From JAVBKP01 sp031553975 (GTDB lineage: Bacteria > Bacillota > Clostridia > Peptostreptococcales > Anaerovoracaceae): a stretch of DNA of 6,474 nt. The DNA is taken from positions 1-6,474 of the forward strand of contig JAVBKP010000079.1 of NCBI GenBank assembly GCA_031553975.1. Reading direction: 5' to 3'. Both the position numbers and the translations under genes were made by a program. The notes beneath the pieces are model-generated. The model saw only the letters and a list, made by a program, of their open reading frames with translations, did no database searches and was not told the origin of the DNA. Shown here piece after piece: positions 1 to 4,910 of this stretch (position 1 is its first letter; every line of letters begins with the position of its first letter).

Positions 1-139
1 CTCCTCATCTTGACATGCCCCAAAAGGTGTGTATACTAAAAGACAAGGGTCGGAAGCTGTCTAATGGCCTCCGACCCATCGTTATTTCTTAATATTCTAC
101 ATCAGATTTTAGCGTTTACACAAAACTCGGGATTGACCC
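1..139. mobile_element. Left-edge insertion sequence end (IS256-like), partial
   Basis: Positions 47-125 are a perfect 79-bp inverted copy of 6396-6474 at the other edge. The inner tip contains GTTTACACAAAA, the reverse complement of TTTTGTGTAAAC, which resembles IS256-family terminal repeats. An 8-bp-stem hairpin lies at 47-77. Read on the minus strand from the tip leftwards, the hairpin is followed by a T-rich tail and then by GAGGAG at nt 6-1, which could be the RBS of a transposase starting just outside the window. No transposase coding can be verified here. The last ~14 nt at the inner tip (126-139) do not match the right copy, so this end may be truncated or rearranged. Family assignment is inference from the tip motif only; another repeat class is possible. 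Confidence 0.5.
47..77. terminator. Hairpin inside the left IS end, possible bidirectional terminator
   Basis: GGGTCGGA (47-54) pairs perfectly with TCCGACCC (70-77), with a 15-nt loop that allows a few more pairs. The plus-strand tail is ATCGTTATTTCTT and the minus-strand tail is TTGTCTTTT, so it could stop transcription in either direction. Terminators near IS ends commonly shield a transposase gene from outside read-through. The same hairpin is present at 6444-6474. Confidence 0.45.
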
Positions 140-160
140 AATAAAACACTGCAAATACAG

Positions 161-190
161 CAAAACTGGCGTAGCTTTCGCCACACCAGT
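161..190 (-). terminator. Rho-independent terminator after the small Asn/Met-rich gene
   Basis: On the minus strand, ACTGGTGTGGC (190-180) pairs with GCTACGCCAGT (175-165) around a GAAA tetraloop (179-176). This is an 11-bp stem with two G-U wobbles, directly followed by TTTTG. It begins 12 nt after the stop codon of the 54-codon gene. It most likely ends the whole leftward transcript, because I see no convincing terminator between folD and that gene. Confidence 0.75.
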
Positions 191-201
191 TCCCCATTTA
201 G

Positions 202-366
202 TTAGTTAGATTCTTTATTTGTTTCTGAAGCTCTTTCGCCTTTTGAGCTACTCTTCTCGTTTGTCATTTTTTGGTTTGCATTGTTGTTCATGTTATTCAT
301 ATTATTCATGTTGTTGTTAGACATATCGTTTGACATGTTCCCTTGGTTGCTTTTGTTCTTAGCCAT
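202..366 (-). CDS. Unrecognised 54-residue Asn/Met-rich small protein
   Basis: This open frame runs from ATG (366-364) to TAA (204-202), 54 codons. A consensus AGGAGG RBS (380-375) sits 8 nt upstream, which is strong evidence that it is translated. The protein begins MAKNKSNQGN. About 18 of 54 residues are Asn and 7 are Met, with a central run of MNN triplets (residues 20-28) encoded by imperfect 9-nt repeats. The C-terminal half is charged and rich in Ser, Lys and Glu. There is no signal peptide, no membrane segment and no Cys, so a disordered, soluble cytoplasmic protein is expected. I do not recognise the family. Its size, the MAKxK start and the hydrophilic Asn-rich make-up recall minor small acid-soluble spore proteins, but that is only a resemblance. 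It lies 93 bp downstream of folD and could be co-transcribed with it or use its own promoter (a sigma-G-like candidate lies at 450-420). A terminator follows at 190-161. Confidence 0.75.
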   Translation of the reverse strand: MAKNKSNQGNMSNDMSNNNMNNMNNMNNNANQKMTNEKSSSKGERASETNKESN

Positions 367-459
367 AGCTAAATCCTCCTATATGTTTGGTTTTTTCAGG
401 ACTTTTATTCCTGTAAGAGTATTATTGGCAAAAAACAATATGACTATACACTTTTTATT

Positions 460-1326
460 TTATTTCGAATCAGCATTGGAATTCACAGCCTTAGCCGCCT
501 CTACTACATGTTTTACCAACACACTTGTTGTCACAGTTCCAACACCGCCTGGTACAGGGGTAATGCCCCCTACCACACCCTCTGCGTGTTCAAAATTAGC
601 ATCGCCACACATAGATCCGTCTTCTAAAACATTGATACCAACATCTATTACCACTTGTTCTTTTGCGAAGTACTCTTTATCCACAACTTTGGCTCGGCCT
701 GCGCAGACAATCAAAATATCTGCCTCTTTAGCTTTGGTTGGCATGTTTTGTGTGCGGGTGTGGCACATGGTCACTGTGGCATTTTTGCCTAGCAACATCA
801 TAGCTACAGGTTTGCCCACCACCAGGCTTCGGCCGATTACTGTGGCCGTCTTGCCACTGATGTCTATATTATAAAAATCCAATATCTCCATACAAGCCTG
901 TGCCGTACAAGGGGCATAACCTATATTTTGCCCCACAAAAACGCCAGCTAGTGACAAGTCCGTTATACCATCTATATCCTTTTCTACCCGCAAAGTATTC
1001 CGCACTCTTTCATCGTTTATATGCGCTGGCAAAGGTCTAAAAAGTAGCACCCCGTGAACCGTATCGTCTACATTGAGGTCCTTTATGCTCTGAATAAGGG
1101 TTTCCTCTGTACAATCAGCCTCAAGCACAACTTGCTTGACCTTTACCCCTACCTTTTCACAACGCTTTACGGCCCCTCGCTCATAGGCAATATCGGCCCC
1201 TTGGTCGCCCACTCTCACTATGGCAAGTGTGGGTTCCACACCCTTGGCTTTTAGCCCATTGACCTCTATCGTGATCTTTTCATTAAGTGCCTCTATCACT
1301 GGTGCACCTTTTAGCAGCTTTGTCAT
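460..1326 (-). CDS. folD: FolD: methylenetetrahydrofolate dehydrogenase (cyclohydrolase activity doubtful)
   Basis: This cytosolic C1-folate enzyme is 288 aa, the usual FolD length. The family oxidises 5,10-methylene-THF to 5,10-methenyl-THF with NAD(P)+, and classical members also hydrolyse the product to 10-formyl-THF. Visible landmarks are the N-terminal substrate domain with Y48, the PLP segment (98-100), KDIDG (116-120, substrate-binding Asp at D119), the dinucleotide loop GRSLVVGKP (165-173), and the C-terminal GGITPVPGGVGTVTT (253-267). Two classical active-site residues are replaced. The Lys four residues after the Tyr (SYVxxK in E. coli) is A52, and the Gln of VQLPLP is F96 (LFRPLP). 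This clostridial-type variant is, from memory of work on Clostridium perfringens FolD, a dehydrogenase that relies on a separate cyclohydrolase, FchA; loss of activity here is inference. ATG follows the M56 gene's TAA by one base, and its RBS AGGAG (1341-1337) lies inside that gene, so coupled translation is likely. No fchA or fhs is in view. Confidence 0.95.
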   Translation of the reverse strand: MTKLLKGAPVIEALNEKITIEVNGLKAKGVEPTLAIVRVGDQGADIAYERGAVKRCEKVGVKVKQVVLEADCTEETLIQSIKDLNVDDTVHGVLLFRPLPAHINDERVRNTLRVEKDIDGITDLSLAGVFVGQNIGYAPCTAQACMEILDFYNIDISGKTATVIGRSLVVGKPVAMMLLGKNATVTMCHTRTQNMPTKAKEADILIVCAGRAKVVDKEYFAKEQVVIDVGINVLEDGSMCGDANFEHAEGVVGGITPVPGGVGTVTTSVLVKHVVEAAKAVNSNADSK

Positions 1327-1327
1327 C

Positions 1328-2824
1328 TTATCTTATCTCCTCATAATCCCTATCCCATTCAAGTATGTTGCCGCTTAGCGCACCGATTTCATACTCATAC
1401 TCAATGCCACCACTCTTAAATTCCACATCATACGTCGCTCTTCCATCATCATAATCAAGTCTTAGCTTAATAAATGAAACCTCTGATTCTTTCAGCCCAG
1501 CGTGTACAAGTGCTATGCTTTTTGCCTTCGCCTCGGTTATCACATTCCTGGATTTTGGTGTAACTGGGGGCATGGGCTGTTTATGATTGCGAATAGAAAA
1601 ATACTCAATGTCACGATCATGCTCCAATATTTTCCCTGTGCCAGCATTAATTTCGTAGTCATACTCAATGTTTCCAATATAAAACTCAATATCGTATTCA
1701 TACCTTCCACCATCCGTGTCAAGTTTTGCCTTGACAAAATTCACCTTCGATGATTTCACTTTTGCATGTTCAATCGCAATGGTTTTGGCTTTTTCCACCC
1801 CAATTAACGTATCTGTATTGGATTGTGCAAAGGCAATGAAAGACCCAGACGAAACTGTCAGTAACGTGACCAATGCAATTGCCAAAAAATTAATATTTTT
1901 CCTTTTTTTGTTGGTGTCCATAATGGCATACAACCTCCTTTTCATATCAAATTTACCTGAACAAAATCCAGTGGATAAAATCGTCTGCATCTTGGATTTG
2001 TTCCCAATCATAGCAATTATAACCTCGCCATAATAGCGCCTGCTATTAATATCCGCGTGGGCTAAAACAGCTTCATCACAATACGCTTCGACATCCGTTT
2101 GCGCCCAAAGGCAACACAAGTAAACGATTGGATTAAACCAATGAATACTGATTGCGATTATTCCTAGCAATTTTACCAGTAAGTCATTGTGTTTGCAGTG
2201 TGTTAACTCATGCTTCAATATGAGCGTTAATTCATCTTCATCCATCTCTTTGCGAGGAAGCAGAATTGTTGGTCTGATAATACCTACAAGCATTGGGCTG
2301 GAAATAAAATCACATGTAGATACGTCAATTCGCTTATTGCTAAGTCCGAGTTGGGATTTTGACATGTGCAGTAAATCCAATATTTTCTTGTTGGACACAT
2401 TAGAGCTCCATCGGTTAATCAATTTGCGAAACCTAAAGTATTTTCCAATATGCCAAGTAAAAACAGTGATTGCTCCAATAGCCCATATGATAAAAATAAG
2501 TGTTCCTGCAGAAATGGCTTTACTATCAAATCCCGCCTTTTCTAGGCCAGTATCAACCTTTTGCTTTTGTGACTCTGCCATCTGGATCGAAGGCTCTATC
2601 GTAGAAACACTCTGCTTGATAGGCCAGTCAATAATCACTACCCCAGGGCCAAATATGGGACGAAAAGGGATAATGAGGCCTATGAATACAATAACCCAGA
2701 TGAAATACCGGGTTTTCGCTGTAGTAACATGTGCCCGTGCTGTGAAAAAAAACAACAGTAGCAGAGCAATTGCAGACATAATAAGGCTTGTTAATACTAG
2801 TGATGTTAAAAAGGTGATTGCCAA
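1328..2824 (-). CDS. M56 (BlaR1/MecR1-type) membrane metallopeptidase with two C-terminal PepSY domains
   Basis: This is an integral-membrane zinc protease of the BlaR1/MecR1 type, which on sensing a signal inactivates a partner BlaI-type repressor. I prefer the TTG start at 2824 (498 aa): AAAGGA sits 9 nt upstream and the hydrophobic N-terminus follows at once. An in-frame GTG at 2854 would overlap the repressor gene. Numbering from TTG, membrane segments are near 3-27, 40-54, 106-126 and 311-334. The catalytic HELTH is at 205-209, the likely third zinc ligand is E246 (EAYCDEAVL), and a basic KRR at 295-297 sits near where BlaR1 self-cleaves. After the last membrane segment there is no penicillin-binding sensor. 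Instead two PepSY-like repeats follow (about 345-407 and 433-495) with 37 of 63 residues identical. They should face outside the cell. The repressor gene ends 4 nt upstream and folD starts 1 nt downstream. Ligand unknown; a beta-lactam sensor is unlikely. Confidence 0.88.
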   Translation of the reverse strand: MAITFLTSLVLTSLIMSAIALLLLFFFTARAHVTTAKTRYFIWVIVFIGLIIPFRPIFGPGVVIIDWPIKQSVSTIEPSIQMAESQKQKVDTGLEKAGFDSKAISAGTLIFIIWAIGAITVFTWHIGKYFRFRKLINRWSSNVSNKKILDLLHMSKSQLGLSNKRIDVSTCDFISSPMLVGIIRPTILLPRKEMDEDELTLILKHELTHCKHNDLLVKLLGIIAISIHWFNPIVYLCCLWAQTDVEAYCDEAVLAHADINSRRYYGEVIIAMIGNKSKMQTILSTGFCSGKFDMKRRLYAIMDTNKKRKNINFLAIALVTLLTVSSGSFIAFAQSNTDTLIGVEKAKTIAIEHAKVKSSKVNFVKAKLDTDGGRYEYDIEFYIGNIEYDYEINAGTGKILEHDRDIEYFSIRNHKQPMPPVTPKSRNVITEAKAKSIALVHAGLKESEVSFIKLRLDYDDGRATYDVEFKSGGIEYEYEIGALSGNILEWDRDYEEIR

Positions 2825-2828
2825 GTCC

Positions 2829-3203
2829 TCACATCCTTTCTGACAACCATTCACGTAGCTCGTTCATATCTTCGTCTGACAACTCCTTGCTAGAATGGAG
2901 AGCCTTGACAAGACTACCAACAGAATTTCCAGAATATCGCTTTAAAAAATCTCCCGTCTCAATCTGAAAATATTCCTTTTCTGAAATCAGTGGCGTATAA
3001 CTTCTTTGTTTTCCAACACGCTCACTGCTAATAAAACCCTTTGACCCCAAACGTACCAACATTGTCAGTACTGTCTGTGCCTTCCAGTTTTTATCTGAAC
3101 CAAGGTTATCCATGATTTGCAATGTAGTGATGGGTGGATCAAAGTGCCAGATAATCTTCATAATCTCAAATTCAGCATCAGGGAGTCTCTTTATTACATT
3201 CAT
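2829..3203 (-). CDS. BlaI/MecI/CopY-family transcriptional repressor
   Basis: This is a winged-helix repressor of 124 aa, typical for the family. The ATG at 3203 is chosen because GAGGT (3215-3211) sits at good spacing; the upstream ATG (3209) and GTG (3212) touch or overlap that RBS. Family features are LPDAEFEIMKIIW (7-19), the recognition helix region with KAQTVLTMLVRLGSKGFI (41-58), and the wing with QRSYTPLI (66-73). The C-terminal dimerisation part contains SLVKAL (97-102), which lines up with SLVLNF of S. aureus BlaI. There, cleavage falls between Asn101 and Phe102; here the pair is Ala101-Leu102. It probably represses its own operon through the ACATATGT-type sites at 3225-3252 and is relieved by the downstream M56 protease. 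No beta-lactamase gene is in the window, so the regulated function is not resistance as far as can be seen. Confidence 0.92.
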   Translation of the reverse strand: MNVIKRLPDAEFEIMKIIWHFDPPITTLQIMDNLGSDKNWKAQTVLTMLVRLGSKGFISSERVGKQRSYTPLISEKEYFQIETGDFLKRYSGNSVGSLVKALHSSKELSDEDMNELREWLSERM

Positions 3204-3224
3204 TCGCATCACCTCACATTCTAG

Positions 3225-3252
3225 ATATATGTTACTTTCATTCTACATATGT
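3225..3252 (-). promoter_or_regulatory. Putative BlaI-type operator pair
   Basis: The perfect palindrome ACATATGT (3245-3252) overlaps the edge of the -10 box and the spacer of the blaI promoter. A one-mismatch copy, ATATATGT (3225-3232), lies 20 bp away, two helical turns, near the transcription start. BlaI/MecI operators are known to carry TACA/TGTA half-sites and often occur in pairs, so autoregulation is a reasonable inference. Confidence 0.5.
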
Positions 3253-3268
3253 CTAACAAGTTTGTCAA
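3240..3268 (-). promoter_or_regulatory. Sigma-A promoter of the blaI-M56-folD operon
   Basis: On the minus strand a perfect TTGACA (3268-3263) is followed by a 17-nt spacer and TAGAAT (3245-3240), 11 of 12 consensus bases. Transcription should start near 3233, about 30 nt before the blaI ATG. The RBS lies in between. Confidence 0.8.
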
Positions 3269-3295
3269 GTGATACCGATGAAGCCATAAAATTCA

Positions 3296-3324
3296 TTGAA
3301 CCTAGCACACAGTTTTGATACAAT
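3296..3324 (+). promoter_or_regulatory. Plus-strand sigma-A promoter with extended -10, overlapped by a dyad
   Basis: TTGAAC (3296-3301), a 17-nt spacer and TACAAT (3319-3324) preceded by TGA give an extended -10. The 9-mer TGATACAAT also occurs as the extended -10 of the padR promoter at 4881-4889. The inverted repeat ATACAA-TTG-TTGTAT (3318-3332) covers the -10 and start region and could be an operator. The promoter is back to back with the blaI promoter. Confidence 0.5.
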
Positions 3325-3330
3325 TGTTGT

Positions 3331-3515
3331 ATTATAAAAATTTTATAGTTGTGGGTGCGGATGTGGAAGATGAAATCATATGTTATTGCTCAAGTGACAT
3401 TATTAAAATCTTAAGTGAAAACGCTAACAGTCGTTAGCTACAAACGATTGTTGTTTAAAATAAATTCTAAACCTAATTCTAAATACCGCACGGTTTATAG
3501 CTAAGCGGTATTTTT
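3331..3515 (+). ncRNA. Possible ~185-nt small RNA or leader between divergent operons
   Basis: A promoter (3296-3324) and a clean terminator (3481-3515) on the same strand frame a segment with no convincing gene. Inside it, two competing hairpins are visible: GCTAAC/GTTAGC (3423-3428 with 3433-3438), and CAGTCGTT/AACGATTG (3428-3435 with 3443-3450, one G-U pair). A 28-codon frame from GTG 3351 to TAG 3437 exists but has no good RBS. I recognise no known RNA family. It could be an independent sRNA, or a leader that attenuates transcription into the sigma factor gene. Confidence 0.3.
3481..3515 (+). terminator. Rho-independent terminator upstream of the ECF sigma gene
   Basis: AAATACCGC (3481-3489) pairs perfectly with GCGGTATTT (3505-3513), a 9-bp stem with a 15-nt loop. 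The run of five T's (3511-3515) overlaps the end of the stem. It lies 120 bp before the sigma factor start, so it ends an upstream plus-strand transcript or works as an attenuator. On the opposite strand the tail is poor. Confidence 0.7.
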
Positions 3516-3585
3516 AATGTAACTGCAAATACTTACTTGTGGCTATAACGTAAATTTTTTGTTTTAAAAAATATTTTATTATGGC

Positions 3586-3612
3586 TGTAACAAAACAGCT
3601 GAAATCCGGACT
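3586..3612 (+). promoter_or_regulatory. ECF-type promoter, probably autoregulatory
   Basis: TGTAAC (3586-3591) followed after 15 nt by CGGACT (3607-3612) has the layout of ECF sigma promoters, which carry an AAC-type -35 and a CG-rich -10. It would start transcription about 18 nt before the sigma ATG, leaving room for the RBS. Most ECF sigma factors transcribe their own operon, so self-control is the natural inference. Similar TGTAAC/TATAAC words occur at 3519 and 3545. Confidence 0.45.
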
Positions 3613-3636
3613 AATCTCTTGAAGGTAGGTGAGAAA

Positions 3637-4134
3637 ATGGTGAAAACAGACGATATATACGAAGAGTATGCAAATTTGATTTATAAATATTTGTATCGTC
3701 TTAGTGGGAACAGGGAAATATCCGAAGAATTGACACAGGAAACGTTTTATCAGGCCTTACGAACTGCCGACAGCTTCAAAGGCGAATCAAAAATATCCAC
3801 ATGGCTATGCCAGATAGCAAAGCACAGCTGGTATAAATATTTGGAGAAACAGCCCAAAGAAAAACCTATGTGCTTTGAAGATATCCCCGAGGTAGCTGAC
3901 GAGGAAGGAAGTCCTGAAAGGCTTATAATGAAAGTCGATGGCCGGGTCGCTCTCTATAGACAGGTTCATCTTCTAAATGAACCTTACAAAGAAGTGGTCA
4001 TGCTTAGGATTCTGGGTGAATTGCGTTTTTCGGAAATCGGGCTGATTATGGGAAAAACAGAAAACTGGGCTAGGGTAACATTCCACAGAGCAAAAATGAT
4101 ATTAATCGAGAGGGGAAAGCAAAATGGAGAATAG
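3637..4134 (+). CDS. ECF-type sigma-70 family RNA polymerase sigma factor
   Basis: This small alternative sigma factor is 165 aa and directs RNA polymerase to a stress regulon. Only domains 2 and 4 are present, as expected for ECF sigmas. Region 2 covers about 5-72, with YEEYANLIYKYLYRLSG, the EELTQETFYQAL segment (30-41) and the promoter-melting/recognition part FKGESKISTWLCQIAKHSW (47-65). After an acidic linker (80-95), region 4 covers about 105-160 and ends in a helix-turn-helix (FSEIGLIMGKTENWARVTFHRAK, 131-153). I chose ATG 3637, which has AGGTGA (3627-3632) in front; the frame extends to a TTG at 3619 that would include the RBS. Its end overlaps the anti-sigma start by 11 nt, giving a coupled pair. 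A TGTAAC/CGGACT promoter upstream suggests autoregulation. The inducing signal cannot be read from sequence. Confidence 0.92.
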   Translation: MVKTDDIYEEYANLIYKYLYRLSGNREISEELTQETFYQALRTADSFKGESKISTWLCQIAKHSWYKYLEKQPKEKPMCFEDIPEVADEEGSPERLIMKVDGRVALYRQVHLLNEPYKEVVMLRILGELRFSEIGLIMGKTENWARVTFHRAKMILIERGKQNGE

Positions 4135-4744
4135 GTGTGAGCTTATAAAGGACGTATTGCCTTTATATGTCGAAGATTTGTGTAGTGATTACACAAAGAA
4201 TATTGTTGACGAACATAATTTGGGCTGTGCAGATTGCAGGCAACTACTGGATGCGCTGATGGATGAAAATGGAACTTCCGGCAATACATACGATATGGTA
4301 AAAGAAATGAATCCATTTAAAAAAGTGAAGCGGAGAAATATGCTCGTTATTGCTATCAGTGTCATATGCACCGTTGTCGTCGTGTCCATCATATGTGTCA
4401 ATGCATTTGTGATTGGAGCAGCTGCACCCACATCAGCTATTAACATAAATCATATTGAAATAATAGATGAGATGACTTTTTCCATTGAATTGTCGCCAAG
4501 TACGGATGGGCTGCATGGGTTAGGTGCGAAAGAAGTCAATCGTTGCACTCTCATTAAAAGTGACAGCGCGGGAAATGTTTATGTAAAGGCCAACCTTGTA
4601 TTGTCTTCGCCACATCACGTAGATGATGCCTACAAAACCACTTTGGGATTTGACAAAGGAGGGCTTGGCAGTGACAGCATAAAGGCCATTTACTTAGTAG
4701 GCAAAGATAAAAATGATGTTAAGTTGATTTGGGAACCTAAGTAG
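4124..4744 (+). CDS. Zinc-finger (zf-HC2-like) single-TM anti-sigma factor
   Basis: This 206-aa membrane anti-sigma factor should hold the preceding ECF sigma inactive until an envelope signal arrives. The cytoplasmic N-terminus (1-70) has the HxxxCxxC zinc motif at H31, C35 and C38 (DEHNLGCADC), with C20 or C5 as possible further ligands. One transmembrane helix covers about 73-96, just after the basic KKVKRR stop. The outer domain (about 97-206) is rich in beta-prone stretches and matches nothing I recognise, so it is the likely sensor or partner-binding part. The start overlaps the sigma gene's end by 11 nt and GAGGGG lies 8 nt upstream. A terminator-like hairpin follows. By context it is the cognate anti-sigma; release by regulated proteolysis is a family expectation, not visible here. 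Confidence 0.87.
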   Translation: MENRCELIKDVLPLYVEDLCSDYTKNIVDEHNLGCADCRQLLDALMDENGTSGNTYDMVKEMNPFKKVKRRNMLVIAISVICTVVVVSIICVNAFVIGAAAPTSAININHIEIIDEMTFSIELSPSTDGLHGLGAKEVNRCTLIKSDSAGNVYVKANLVLSSPHHVDDAYKTTLGFDKGGLGSDSIKAIYLVGKDKNDVKLIWEPK

Positions 4745-4755
4745 CTGCTAGATTG

Positions 4756-4786
4756 AGGGTCAGGGGATGTTAAAAACCTCTGTCCC
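4756..4786 (+). terminator. Terminator-like hairpin after the sigma/anti-sigma operon
   Basis: AGGGTCAGGGG (4756-4766) pairs with CCTCTGTCCCT (4777-4786 plus the adjoining C) apart from one T-T mismatch and one G-U pair, around an A-rich loop. It starts 12 nt after the anti-sigma stop. The tail TGTCTAATT has few T's, so termination may be weak. A second small hairpin, CTGAC/GTCAG (4805-4820), follows. Confidence 0.45.
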
Positions 4787-4848
4787 TTGTCTAATTAGGA
4801 CCTGCTGACGGTAAAGTCAGGCATAAAATCTTTGGTTAAAAAAAAATT

Positions 4849-4885
4849 TATCACACTATATTGCATTGCATAGTAGCTTGTGATA
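4849..4885 (+). promoter_or_regulatory. Nested dyad, putative PadR operator
   Basis: TATCACA (4849-4855) and TGTGATA (4879-4885) are perfect inverted arms around TGCA-T-TGCA (4862-4870), all centred near 4866-4867. The outer right arm enters the -10 box and the inner part covers the -35 box. PadR-family regulators commonly bind long spaced dyads over their own promoter, so this is a good autoregulation candidate. Confidence 0.5.
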
Positions 4886-4889
4886 CAAT
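4861..4889 (+). promoter_or_regulatory. Promoter of the padR-HAAS operon
   Basis: TTGCAT (4861-4866), a 17-nt spacer and TACAAT (4884-4889) with an upstream TGA form an extended -10 promoter. The start would fall near 4896, right at the AAGGAGG RBS (4896-4902), so the leader is very short. The weak -35 fits a promoter controlled by a bound regulator. Confidence 0.55.
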
Positions 4890-4910
4890 GCAGTCAAGGA
4901 GGTGAGTTAT

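Noticed and set aside
1..92. Plus-strand open frame ending in TAA at 90-92, as a transposase C-terminus
   Set aside because: It runs through the hairpin and its residues do not resemble an IS256-type transposase end.
397..413. Hairpin CAGGA/TCCTG between folD and the small gene as a folD terminator
   Set aside because: The stem is only 5 bp and on the minus strand it is followed by A's, not T's.
281..874. 197-codon plus-strand open frame
   Set aside because: It lies antisense to folD and the small gene, has no RBS and no recognisable domain; it is a shadow frame.
2187..2843. 218-codon plus-strand open frame
   Set aside because: It is antisense to the M56 peptidase gene, which has clear motifs; no independent support.
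1328..3203. A true beta-lactam resistance regulator (blaR1-blaI)
   Set aside because: The penicillin-sensor domain is absent and no beta-lactamase or PBP gene is nearby.
3351..3437. 28-codon plus-strand frame with a CYC motif recalling [2Fe-2S] BFD-like proteins
   Set aside because: It has no RBS, a GTG start and only about eight suggestive residues; it may be chance or a remnant and is treated as part of the candidate RNA.
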